A DNA stretch of 15,644 nt from Lichtheimia corymbifera B2541 (Eukaryota > Mucoromycota > Mucoromycetes > Mucorales > Lichtheimiaceae): the NCBI GenBank assembly GCA_000697475.1, contig JNEU01000722.1:1-15644 (forward strand), given 5' to 3'. Below, one piece after another: positions 1 to 9,958 of the stretch (position 1 is the first letter of the stretch; each line of letters starts with the position of its first letter). The position numbers and the translations under genes are program-made. A model generated the notes under the pieces. That model was not told the origin of the DNA. It saw only the letters and a list, made by a program, of their open reading frames with translations, and made no database searches.

Positions 1-2448
1 CTTATCAGAAACCAAACAACTGGTGCTGTACAGGATATCTCGACTGAAGATGTGTATACCTTCACAATTGCACGTGAGGATTTTTATGCATGGTTGCAGA
101 ATGAGGAACGCCGCACGTCATGCACATTTTATTACCGAACCACTGGCAATGCATCCATCAAGAATAAGGATTTTTCCGCCTTAAGGGCTCGCTTCAACCT
201 GCGAATACCAAGTACCGCCCTGGATTTGCTTTGTCATCCAAGGATTCACCCGAGCTTGAAAGAACTCCAGTGCAAGCTGGTTCGAAACGTGGTCGTGGCT
301 GTGAGACGAATTATATTGGGGTAAAGTGTTAGCGTGGTTATTCCTTTGTATTGCATATATATCATCCTAATGTAACGATATCATAATAGATCTTTCAATG
401 CAACCGTAGTGGTGAGCCAACCGGTAATAACAACCTGCCATGCGGATGTACAGCAACCATCAAGGCCAGATGTAAGCAAGATGAACTGAGCATGAGAGTG
501 GAGTACCATTGGAAGCATGTGAATCATATTCCTGGTTCAAGTGCTGATCTCGCTACTGCCCCTATCAGCCGTCAAGCACGTGAGCTGATCCAAGCTATGG
601 TTGACCAAAACATGACATGGGCGACTATCAAGAGCATGTTGCGGGTCGATACTCAATCACTCGTTGACATTTATGAGGGCGATGGTTCGGGAATTCCAGC
701 AATCATGCGTATTGGATACAGCCATGTATATTACGCCATGAGTAAATTCATGAACGACCATGCTAGGTTGGATGACAGTATTGGAACAAGCCTTGAAAAT
801 TGGAGCACCAGGATCACTGAAGAGAAAGGTTATTCCACATACATTCCCATGGATGCCGACCAGTCGGGTATGTTCTTATATGCTTTCCTTTCGCAATGGC
901 AGCTTGATGTAAGTAAATGGAATCATCCAAATTATGAAAGGCGATATAAATTGATATTGTTGAATAGCGATTGAAAGAAGATGGCAATATCGTGTGCATG
1001 GACGCAACACACAAAACATGCGTGGATGGGAATAAAAGAGATTGTTTTCTCTATACCTTGGTTGTCCGTTCAAGCATCACGGGAAAAGGTGCTCCTCTCT
1101 GCTGGATGATTACCAACTCCAGCACACATCATCCTGTGAAAGCGTGGTTGAAGTGGTTGAAGGATGACTTGGAGTTCATCCCTGGTTCGATTATGATCGA
1201 TAATTCTGACACGGAGATCAAGGCAATTCGCGAATGTTACGGTGATGGATATAAAATCTACTTGTGTCACTGGCATATCTTGCGAGCTTGGCGCAAGAAT
1301 GTTATTACCAAGGTCTGCCAAGCATCCGGAAAGAAGGCCAGTGAAGATGATGTAAGAAAACATCGAAAGGTAGCAATGGATTATATGATTGCTATTATGC
1401 AAGCTGGGACTGTTGGCGAATCCGATCGACTATATCGCAAGTTCAAACATTGGGCATACAGCAATGCACAGTCATGGGATGTGAGCGAGTTGGTGGATTA
1501 CTTTGAAAACGAGTATATGCCAAAGAAAAGAGAATGGTGTCGTGCGTATCGAAAGGTAATGTGGTTTGATGGTGTACTTGTATACAGCTTGTTACTAATA
1601 TGCAAAAACCATTGCAGCAAAACTATCGCATTGATACGAACAATTACATCGAGACTTGGCACCGTTGCCTTAAGTCTGTGTATATTCCTACGCTCAAGAA
1701 GAAACGTTTGGATGTGTTGGTTTATGTGCTCTGGACAGCGGTTCTGGCAGATGTTCTCAAGGACCATGTAAATGTGAAGCATGGATTGCAGTCTTTTGTG
1801 TGGTCTGCTGCAGAGAAAGAACGCAAGGCGCTGGCCGACGCTATCACTGGTAAGGGATAATGTGCATATGGAAGTCATTGTTCATTGATTTATTGGATTT
1901 CACAACGTGCATTAGACGAGGAAGCGGAGGAGATGATATTGCAGCATGCAGTGAGTCGCATCGTGGTTAGGTCGTTTACGATTAAGAAAAAGAAATATAC
2001 TATCCACGTTGATGAAGGTAAAAACATGATGCAATCATGTTCATGCCCCGATTACCGCAAGAGCTCAGGCATCTGCAAGCACATGTTTTTATTGCATCGA
2101 GTAGAAAACCTGGACTTTCCTCAAACGCACGCTGCAGCAACCACACCCCCACGTACTCCATCTACCCCGCAAACAACACCAAATAGGGAGCATGAACTTA
2201 ATGGTGCTATAGCAAGGTGTGTAAATATACCAATGATTGAATGTTCCCATTATTGAACTTTGGATAGATACCATGCAGCGCTTCAAGCTCTAAGTAACCA
2301 TGCCTCTCTTGTGTCTGCACAAAACTATCAACCAGATACAGCACGTGATATCAACGATGCAGCACAGCAACTAGAATCCGTGTATTCCTTGCTCAAAGAA
2401 AAGGATGATGCGATCCGTAGTCTTGGTGGACATCAGCGTCGTATATAA
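1..2448 (+). CDS. MULE-type transposase with SWIM zinc finger (5' partial, one apparent frameshift)
   Basis: A cut-and-paste DDE transposase of the Mutator-like superfamily, read from six exon blocks: 1-320, 390-908, 968-1555, 1618-1849, 1916-2216 and 2268-2448. The five introns (69, 59, 62, 66 and 51 nt) are all GT-AG and their phases agree. In order it shows an N-terminal Cys/His DNA-binding region (FQCNRSGEP at about 393-419; HWKHVNH about 507-527), the first catalytic Asp in MDATHKT (codon 1001), the second in MIDNSDTE (codon 1199), the MULE hallmark CHWH (1265-1276), a likely third acidic residue in NNYIETWHR (Glu codon 1651), and a SWIM finger CxC-x9-CxH (Cys codons 2038, 2044, 2074; His codon 2080). 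A Thr/Pro-rich linker and a short charged tail follow. The frame is open at base 1, so the start lies outside the window. Between about 165 and 185, near a T5 run, coding moves from frame 1 to frame 3 with no usable intron, so this copy may be inactive. No terminal inverted repeats were recognised. Confidence 0.87.
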
Positions 2449-3330
2449 TTCCATTACCTATTTCTCCTTCCCTCTGAACACCTTATAGATTTCTTTTGTT
2501 TCTCCAATATGATTTTATTGCACTATATAAGACTAGCATGCCTTTGTCAACTTCCTATTGTAAACGCAGAGTGATTAGATGACGAAAAGCTGAAATCCAT
2601 ATACACCACTATCCATCACGCCAACCTCTTCTTACCTATCCTTTACACGATTCCTCATATAGACGCCCTCTTGCAGTTGTGTGCTTTCTCTTGTTTATGT
2701 GATCTTGATGATGACGCGCCACTTGCTTGGGATAACACCTTGCTGGTACACTTTAGTTTACACGCAAATATATATACCACACCACTGCCACGTCGTACCG
2801 CGTTTACAATAAACATATACGCCATGTATACGCCCTTCGTTCAAAGAATAAGAGCATACTGTGTTGACCAGTTACCGAGTATTGGTAATGAGCTTTGCTT
2901 GCATCAGGGGAAAGGAGGATCTTGCCAAAAGTAAAAAAGACAATGTCGCTGTCGACTAATCTGAGACCGATCTCAAGAACGGAACGCGATGCTTCGCTTG
3001 TCGTGCACTCCATTAGGCCGTAGCAATTGCATTGTGGTTGTAGATTGGTGGGCTGGTGCTACAGATGGGTTGAATCGGTGAAGAAGAGGTGCAGGGTGGA
3101 TAGCTGGGTGGGCTCGCTCAAGTGAAAACGGCCAAGTCAATTTCAAATTCAGCTCTTTTTGGGAACAAAATTCAAGTTTTGCCGAGAATGGTGACACGAA
3201 CCAGAACCAATCGTTGCCATGCTCACGGGTCTTTGGCTGCACCCTCCCGTGTGCTACCCGAGCGGACTTTTTTTCATACCTTGTCTCATTGAATTACATG
3301 AAACCTCTCAAGTCAACGTGGAATTTACTA
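2449..3330. other. Gene-free stretch downstream of the transposase
   Basis: No convincing coding region, RNA gene or repeat is visible. The two longest open frames (2671-2934 plus, 2973-3242 minus) have no recognisable domains and biased, low-complexity composition. The 3' untranslated region and right end of the MULE may lie here, but no inverted terminus can be matched because the left end of that element is outside the window. A short stretch near 3126-3150 weakly resembles the 207-bp repeat that follows. Confidence 0.5.
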
Positions 3331-3740
3331 TTAGAAAGTGCACTCTGCTCGTCGAGGGCATTCGAATGGTACCTCATACATGATCATTCGGCTTGCTTTT
3401 GGATTTTTCATCTCACAGTGCTCGCGTAACACAAGCTCATATTCCTTTTTAAGATTGCACCGATCGCGCGGTTATGGGCCGCTTGACCGAAAACGATCCC
3501 ACCGCGTCCAATTTCAAATAAACTGTCGTTGTTGGCTTAGAAAAGTATTCTCGTCTCGTCCAGAGCATTCGAATGGTACCTCATTCACGATGAGTCGACT
3601 TGCTTTTGGATTTTTCACTACATCGTCGCCATAGAGAGAGCGCTTTCCTTTTTGGATATACGTTACACCAATCGCGGTGCTATGGTCGGTTGGCCGGAAA
3701 CAGCCGCGACGCGTTCAACCTCAAGTAAACTGGGTATGGT
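3331..3740. repeat. Two-copy tandem repeat, about 207 bp per unit
   Basis: The block beginning ttagaaa at 3331 recurs at 3537, and gcattcgaatggtacctcat at 3358 recurs at 3565, a spacing of 206-207 bp. Further shared blocks include cttgcttttggatttttca, a caccgatcgcg/caccaatcgcg block and caa-tttcaa/caacctcaa before aaact. Divergence is substantial, so this is an old duplication. The open frame across it (3338-3634) simply repeats the same peptide and is not taken as a gene. Confidence 0.75.
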
Positions 3741-3966
3741 CGATTCCGATATGTGATTTTGTTGTTTCTTTGTAACTTTAAAAAGAAAATAGAATAGCTT
3801 AAATGTTGCCGTGTATAGTGTCCTAAAACGATGCCGCCGACCGAAAAAAGAAACGTCTGTCTCCATGATGACGATTGTGCGCAAAAATTGGAAACACGTC
3901 TATAAAGAGAAAAGCGAGCCTTGTTCCATAAGCCTATGCTGAAGGTGTGATAGATGTATGCTGTGA

Positions 3967-3974
3967 TTCGTAAC
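3967..3974. repeat. Target site duplication, left copy (TTCGTAAC)
   Basis: Eight bases immediately left of the hAT-like element, identical to 4464-4471 on its right side. Confidence 0.8.
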
Positions 3975-4463
3975 TAGTGTTGCTCATCTGATCCGAATAC
4001 GGTGTATCCGATCCGAATCCGATCCGGAAAACCGGATCCGGGTGCTTGATCTGTATATACGGCCGGGTTGATAGTGTATCCGCGGATATCCGGTATACGG
4101 TTGCATATCGAGAGGTAATACAATAACGCTACCAACTCATATCTGGAGATAGGTAAATAGAATGCTCTACTATAATACCATCAACATTGGCTACAGTATG
4201 GATAGCAAAGCGGTATGTGCAATATCAGAAGTGACATGAAAGTATGGATCATCGCTTTGTATGTGAGCACACAATCCTTAATAGCTCTGTGTAACATGTG
4301 CGTCTCCTGCAGATACATTAATGTATACGGTGATAATCCGGATCTCAACACGAATCCGATCCGATCTGGCAGTTACGGATTGTGGATAAGCATATACGAT
4401 GAAAACCGGATCGGATTCGGATGAGTGACCAATCCGATCCGATCCATACTTCGGTCAACGCTA
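3975..4463. mobile_element. hAT-like non-autonomous DNA transposon (MITE), 489 bp
   Basis: The left end begins TAGTGTTGCTCATC and the right end, read on the minus strand, begins TAGCGTTGACCGAAG. Both fit the short hAT terminal pattern TAGxGTTG. An exact 8-bp duplication TTCGTAAC flanks the two ends, the length that hAT transposases make. There is no transposase inside. The subterminal parts (3988-4045 and 4337-4446) are packed with variants of GATCC and GGATCCGAATCC in both orientations, which could pair across the element or act as clustered transposase-binding sites. Assignment to hAT rests on the ends and duplication length; mobilisation by an autonomous partner elsewhere is inferred. Confidence 0.75.
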
Positions 4464-4471
4464 TTCGTAAC
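4464..4471. repeat. Target site duplication, right copy (TTCGTAAC)
   Basis: Eight bases directly after the right terminus of the hAT-like element, identical to 3967-3974. Confidence 0.8.
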
Positions 4472-4502
4472 CAGGTCGGAACGCCGTCCAATCGCTTTGT
4501 AT

Positions 4503-5395
4503 CTTAATCAAAGTTGCTGATAAGGATGCCATTTATACACATAAACAAAATTTCAAGTCACATTCACTAGTAGATTGTCAAGAAATAGAGAAAAAATTCG
4601 CTCATATGGGATAAAGGGGGCGGTTTTCGCATCTTCTCTGATCATCTTAGCCCAATAAGCAAAGTTGTAGATCAACCATGGTTTTATAGTCGAGTTTTCA
4701 ATTTGAGGGTAGATTAAAATGTAAAATGCTGAGAAACAACTAGCAAAAGACCATCTGCAGGAGATCACGTGGTCACGTGTACTAGATTAGGGTTGACTCT
4801 GAGCACTGTGACGTCTTAGTCAAAGTTGACCACAATGCCTGCTTTTACAGTGGTAAACAAAATTTCAAGTCACGTAGACTTGTGACTTGACGAGAAACAG
4901 GGAAAAAATTCGTACGTGTAAGGCAAAGGGGTGTGTTTCATATCTTCTCTGATCATCTTAGACTAATATGCAAAGTTGTCGAAAAAGAGTTGTTTTATAG
5001 TCGAGTTTTCAATTTGCAGCATGATTGACAAGTAAAATGCCGAGCAAAAACAAAAACAGTTTTGGGTCCAAGAGATCACATGCTCACGTATATGTGAATG
5101 GGCCTGCATCTGATCGCCGTCATGCCTTAGTCAATGTTGACCAGAATGACTGATTTTCTTGTGGTAGACAAAGTTCAAAATGAAGTTACCTTGTCGCCTG
5201 TCGAAAAACAGAGGAAACATCCGCTCACGTAGGAGCGTCTACCACACAGATGCATGTTTCACATCTTCACTTTTCCACTTGGAACGCTAACCAACGTTGT
5301 CAGCACGGGTGGTTTTATTGCTGAATCTTCGATTTCAAGGTTCGTTCATGTGTACAAGGTCCGGGAATCACTACCACATGTCATATACAGAAAAT
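4503..5395. repeat. Three-copy tandem repeat, about 311 bp per unit
   Basis: The segment starting cttaatcaaagttg at 4503 recurs as cttagtcaaagttgacc at 4815 and cttagtcaatgttgacc at 5126. Internal markers keep the same spacing: aaacaaaatttcaagtca at 4543 and 4855, and catcttctctgatcatctta near 4630 and 4942. Units one and two are similar; unit three is more diverged and fades into the following satellite around 5345-5395. No reading frame is conserved across the units, so this is noncoding repeat DNA. Confidence 0.8.
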
Positions 5396-5423
5396 CCCAT
5401 CATTCATATTATACTATGTAAAG

Positions 5424-5991
5424 CCATTCAAAATCTTATAGTGAAGCTTGATGTCTTTATAAGAACGAAGTTGACCATCATCTCAATGTGTACCTTGTAT
5501 CAAAGTTTCAGACACAAAACGTGCAATTCCCCTTTTTGGAGTGCCGAACATGCTTATTTCGCTCTATCGGCGCCGGAATTAAGTTTGCCACATAGAAACC
5601 TATTGTTTTAAAATGAATACGATTCATCAGCATGCCATAGCGGACCCTCTCACCAAGTTTCAAGCTATCAAAATGAAACCTCAGGAAACTGCCTATTAAA
5701 TCAAAATTCAAAATTCCGGCGCACACCCCGTCTCTGACCGCCTTATACTGTTGACCGTATTGACCGCTCGCATTCAAAATCTGTCAATGAAACATGGGGT
5801 CTTTATGAAGACCAAATTGATGAGCATGCTGAGGAGCATCCTGTGAGAAAGTGTGGTCCTGGTACCATGTGATCCCACCTTTATGGAGCACCGGACATGC
5901 TTATTTTGCTCTATCGGCGCCTGCATTAAGTTTGCCACAATGAAACCTATTGCTTTGAAATGAATGGAATTCACCACCATGCCGTAGCGGA
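5424..5991. repeat. Y array 1 (347-bp monomer, about 1.6 copies)
   Basis: The monomer marker cattcaaaatct occurs at 5424 and 5771, and tgcttattt-gctctatcgg at 5551 and 5898, a period of 347 bp. The first unit, next to the 311-bp repeats, is clearly the most diverged, as is common at the edge of a satellite array. The array ends at gccgtagcgga, the same point as array 2. Confidence 0.8.
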
Positions 5992-6021
5992 CATAGCACC
6001 GCGCATTTGCATGATACTTCT

Positions 6022-6460
6022 TAATGAACAAACCCCCGCCTCTATATAGCTTCATCGTCACAGCATATGTAAAACATGAAGATGGCCATAACTAAAAATT
6101 CTACAATGAAACGTGGGGTCTCCCATCGACGAAAGTTGCTTGTTGGGGCAAGGCGCACCTTGTGTAGAAGTTTCATGACCGTCGTGGCCGATCTCAGTTT
6201 CACCCAATGTCACCACCAGCCAAAAATATTTTGGTCGACCTCTTGAATTTTTTTGGACGAGGCTGATAGTGACATTGGGTAATTTTCAGATTGGCCACGA
6301 CGATCGTGAAGCTTCAACACAAGGTGCGCTACACCCCGACGAGCAACTTTGTTCGATTGGAGACCCCACGTTTCATTGTAAAGTTTAGAGATACAGGCAC
6401 CTCAATGTTTTCACATATACTATAAACGTGGTGCTATATCATAAGTGGTGTTTGTTCATT
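6022..6460. repeat. X1 fold-back unit
   Basis: Two imperfect inverted arms of about 200 bp run from aatgaacaaac at the left to gtttgttcatt at the right, around a core at 6219-6272 in the forward orientation (ccaaaaatatttt...gtcgacc). The left outer arm is type Q (ccataactaaaaattctac) and the right outer arm type P (tttagagatacaggcacc). Both inner arms are of the acccaatgtc type, so this is a chimera of arm variants. Confidence 0.75.
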
Positions 6461-6541
6461 GTCAAGTACGTCGATACTGATAGAGCGGAAGGTGCGCAGG
6501 GGCGTATTTGTGTCACACAGCTCATTTGCAGGATGGTTCAT

Positions 6542-6975
6542 AATGACCAAACACCACTCTCCATATAGCATCATGGTTACAGCATATGTAAAACACAAAG
6601 ATGCCCATAACTAAAAATCCTACAATGAAATCTGGCGTCTTCAATCGAACAAAGGTGCTTGTTGAGGTCACGCGCACCTTGTGTGGAAGTTTCACGATCG
6701 TTATGGCCAATCTCAAAATTCGCGAGGTCACCACCAGGTGGTCGAAAAAAATTCAAGAGGTCGATCAAAATATTTTTGGCTGGTGGCGACATCGCGAATT
6801 TTGAGATTGGCCATGACGATCGTGAAACTTCCACACAATGTGCGCTTCACCCCGAGGAGCAACTTTGATCTATGAAAAAGCCCATGTTTTATTGTAAAGT
6901 CTAGAGATACAGGCACCTTTACGGTTTTACTATGCTGTAAGCGTGATGGTATATAACAAGTGCACTTTGTTCATT
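6542..6975. repeat. X2 fold-back unit, core reversed
   Basis: It has the same outer arms as X1 (Q left, P right), but the core at 6738-6780 reads in the opposite orientation and both inner arms carry the aaaattcgcga type. The arms pair with each other and also, as part of a larger palindrome about position 7181, with X3. Confidence 0.75.
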
Positions 6976-7107
6976 GTCAAGTAGCTGGACCTCAATAGAG
7001 CCGAAGATGCAGACGGATGGCTTTGTGCAACAGAGCTCATTTGCATAGTACCTCACAATCAACAAACACGACTTGTCATATAGCATAGTGCTTTTCGGCA
7101 TATGTAA
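6832..7107. repeat. Left arm of near-identical inverted repeat A
   Basis: These 276 bp match the reverse complement of 7255-7530 with about three mismatches by eye. Paired coordinates always sum to 14362 over this stretch, so there are no indels. The arm includes the right part of X2, linker L and the left part of X'. Confidence 0.85.
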
Positions 7108-7305
7108 AAACGAGAAAGCGCATTTATCTCAAAGCTTTACAATGAAACATGGGCTCTTTCATAGAACAATGTTGCTCGTCGTGGTTGAGCGCACCTTGTC
7201 AATCATGGTTCAAGATCAGGCTTGCCAATCCTACATACAGGCATTTTTTCATTTTTACATATGCCGAAAAGCACTATGCTATATGACAAGTCGTGTTTGT
7301 TGATT
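7057..7305. repeat. X' short fold-back unit, copy A
   Basis: A 249-bp relative of X with the same outer ends (aatcaacaaac...gtttgttgatt) but no core; the interior appears deleted. It is flanked by linkers in opposite orientations, and its midpoint, 7181, is the axis of the larger palindrome. Confidence 0.75.
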
Positions 7306-7530
7306 GTGAGGTACTATGCAAATGAGCTCTGTTGCACAAAGCCGTCCGTCTGCATCTTCGGCTCTATTGAGGTCCAGCTACTTGACAATGAACAAAGTGC
7401 ACTTGTTATATACCATCACGCTCACAGCATAGTAAAACCGTAAAGGTGCCTGTATCTCTAAACTTTACAATAAAACATGGGCTTTTTCATAGATCAAAGT
7501 TGCTCCTCGGGGTGAAGCGCACATTGTGTG
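7255..7530. repeat. Right arm of near-identical inverted repeat A
   Basis: Reverse-complement partner of 6832-7107, separated from it by a 147-bp unpaired spacer. It carries the right part of X', the reversed linker and the left part of X3. Homology about the same axis continues outward at lower identity to about 7821, pairing with 6542. Confidence 0.85.
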
Positions 7531-7821
7531 CAGGTTTCACGATCAAGCTCGCCAATCCCAAAATTCGCGATGTCACCACCAGCCAAAAATATTTTCGTCG
7601 ACCTCTTGAATTTTTTTGGACGAAGCTGGTAGTAACATTGGGTAATTCTGAGATTGGCTATGACGATCGTGAAACTTCCACACAAGGTGCGCGTGACCTC
7701 AACAAGCACCTTGTTCGATTGAAGACGCCAGGTTTCATTGTAGGATTTTTAGCTATGGGTATCTTTGTGTTTTACATATGCTGTAACCATGATGATATAT
7801 GGAGACGGGTGATTGTTCATT
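7387..7821. repeat. X3 fold-back unit
   Basis: Canonical arrangement: left outer arm P, inner aaaattcgcga arm, forward core at 7582-7626, inner acattgggtaa arm, right outer arm Q. X6 has the same arrangement at the equivalent position of the second higher-order copy. Confidence 0.75.
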
Positions 7822-7901
7822 CTGAACTAGCCTAGCCCTAATAGAATGGAAGATGCGGAGAGGCGTGCGTGTTTAACGGAGCTCATTTGCGTCATAGTTG
7901 A

Positions 7902-7982
7902 TAGTGAACAAACACCACTCTCCCTATAGCATCATGGTTAACGCATATGTAAAAACATAAAGGCATGTGTATCTATAAACTT
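7902..7982. repeat. Half X arm leading into Y array 2
   Basis: The first 81 bp of an X unit (agtgaacaaacaccac, then catatgtaaaaacataaagg) run straight into the Y monomer at the shared motif around acaatg-aacgtg. The same 81-bp half arm precedes array 3 at 14381-14461. Confidence 0.7.
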
Positions 7983-8883
7983 CACAATGTAACGTGTGGA
8001 CTTTATAAGGATCAAAATGATGAATATGCTGAGCAGCAATGTATGTGAAAACGTGATCATTGTACCATGGTATCCCACTTTTATGAAGCGCCGATCATGC
8101 TTATTTTGCTCTATCGGCGCCTGCATTAAATTTGACACAATGAAACCTATTGTTTTGAAATGAATGGGGTTCATCAGCATGCTGTAGCGGACCGTCTCCG
8201 CAAGTTTCAAGCTATAAAAATGGAACCCCAATAAACTGCCTATTAACCAAAAGTCATGAATCCGGCGTATACCCCGTCTCCGACCGCGTTGTAGTGTTGA
8301 CCACATTGGCCGCTGCCATTCAAAATCTGTGAATGAAACATAGGGTCTTTATGAAGACCAAATTGCTGAGCATGCCGTAGAGCACAGTGTGGCACAGTTT
8401 CATCATGGTACCATGTGATCCCAGCTTTAGGGAGCGCCGACCATGCTTATTTAATCTATCGGCACCCGCATTAAGTTTGACACAATGAAACCTATTGTTT
8501 CCAAATGAATATGATTCATCAGCATGCCGTAGCGGACCGTCTTACGAAGTTTCAAGCTATGAAAATGGAATCCCAAGAAACTGCCTATTAAACCAAAATT
8601 CATGAATCCGGCGCATACCCCGTCTCCGACCGACTTATAGTGTTGACCCTTTTGGGCACTCGCATTCAAAATGTGTGAATGAAACATGGGGTGCTTTATG
8701 AGGATCAATTTGACACCCATGCTGAGGACCATCGTGTCAGAAAGTTTGATCATTGTACCATGTGATCCTGCCTTTATGGAGCGCTGAAGATGCTTATTTC
8801 ACTCTATTCGCGACCGCATTAAGTTTGACATAATGAAACCTACTGTTTTGAAATGAATAGAATTCATCCGCATGCCGTAGCGG
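7983..8883. repeat. Y array 2 (346-bp monomer, about 2.6 copies)
   Basis: cattcaaaat occurs at 8317 and 8663, and the tgcttatt marker at 8098, 8444 and 8791: periods of 346-347 bp. It starts inside a half X arm and ends at gccgtagcgga followed by a half-linker, the same boundaries as the other arrays. Confidence 0.82.
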
Positions 8884-8915
8884 ATGTACCACAGCGCATT
8901 TGCATCATACCTCTT

Positions 8916-9352
8916 AATGACGAAATACCCCTCTCCATATAGCATCATCGCCACAGCATATGTAAAACATAAAGATGGCCATAACTAAAAATTCTACAAT
9001 GAAACGTGGGGTCTCGAATCACCGAAAGTTGCTTGTTCGGGCCAGGCGCACCTTGTATAGAAGTTTCATGACCGTCGTGGCCGATCTCTATTTCACTCAA
9101 TGTTACCACCGGCCTCGTCGAAAAAAAATTCAAGAGGTCGACCAAAATATTTTTGGCTGGTGGTGACATCGCGAATTTTCAGATTGACGAGCTGGATCGT
9201 GAAACTTGCAGACAAGGTGCGCTTCACCCCGACGAGCAACTTTTTTCTATGAAAGAACCCACGTTTCATTGTAAAGTTTAGAGATACAGGCACCTTTATG
9301 TTTTACATATGCTATAAACCTAATGCTCTATGATAAGTGGTGTTTGTTCATT
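8916..9352. repeat. X4 fold-back unit, reversed
   Basis: Left outer arm Q, inner cactcaatgtt arm, reversed core at 9113-9156, inner gcgaattttcag arm, right outer arm P. This is the canonical X arrangement in inverted orientation. It stands where X1 stands in the first higher-order copy, but X1 has its core the other way round. Confidence 0.75.
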
Positions 9353-9466
9353 GTCAGGTAGCTTGACGCTAATAGAGCGGAAGGTGAGCTGGGGCGTGAT
9401 TGTGTATCACAGCTCATTTGCACCATACATTATAATGAAGAAAGATCACTTTCCCCATACCATCAT

Positions 9467-9702
9467 ACTGAATCACGTTTTTTGTTTTATATCACAGGTA
9501 TATTTTTTATATTTAATAATGTTTATTACATTTATTTCTGTTACACTAATCACTTTTGGTACTGGTTATACAGTTATTTTTTAAACCCAGACATGTTTTT
9601 CGGTAACACGTATTATTTTTGCTAATACATCATGTGATTTCAAGAATATAAATGTTTATCCGAAACTTCCTGTTGTATCTCTACTAGATAACGTCATTCA
9701 CT
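9467..9702. mobile_element. Possible small AT-rich TIR element (MITE-like), about 230 bp
   Basis: An AT-rich block interrupts X5 between ccatcat and tacagcatatg, which are adjacent in the other X units. Its ends, GAATCACGTT at 9470 and GAATGACGTT read inward from 9699, match at 9 of 10 bases, and ACT flanks both sides (9467-9469 and 9700-9702). The 3-bp flank is short enough to be chance, and other cut points are possible. No coding capacity of note; superfamily not assigned. Confidence 0.45.
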
Positions 9703-9946
9703 TACAGCATATGTAAAAATATAATGGCGCCTGGAGGTCTAAACTCTACAATGAAACGTGGGGTCTACAATCGACGAAAGTTGCTTGTTGGGGCCAGGCG
9801 CACCTTGTGTGCAAGTTTCACGATCACCGTGGCCAATCTCAGAATCAGCCAATGTTACCACCAGCCTCGTCGAAAAAAATTCAAGAGGTCGACCAAAATA
9901 TTTTTGGCTGGTGGTGACATCGCGAATTTTGGGATTAGCGAGCTGG

Positions 9947-9958
9947 ATCGTGAAACTT
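9947..9958. repeat. LINE target site duplication, 3'-side copy
   Basis: ATCGTGAAACTT directly beside the short poly(A) end of the minus-strand LINE (T run 9957-9962 on the plus strand), identical to 12774-12785. Confidence 0.8.

Noticed and set aside
74..168. A possible GT-AG intron that would reconcile the two reading frames of the first transposase block
   Set aside because: It would remove a stretch that reads like conserved transposase N-terminus (EDFYAWLQNEE), and its acceptor has no pyrimidine tract; a frameshift is simpler.
2671..3242. Two open frames, plus 2671-2934 and minus 2973-3242
   Set aside because: No domain, no plausible splice partners and no matching signals; they look like chance frames in noncoding DNA.
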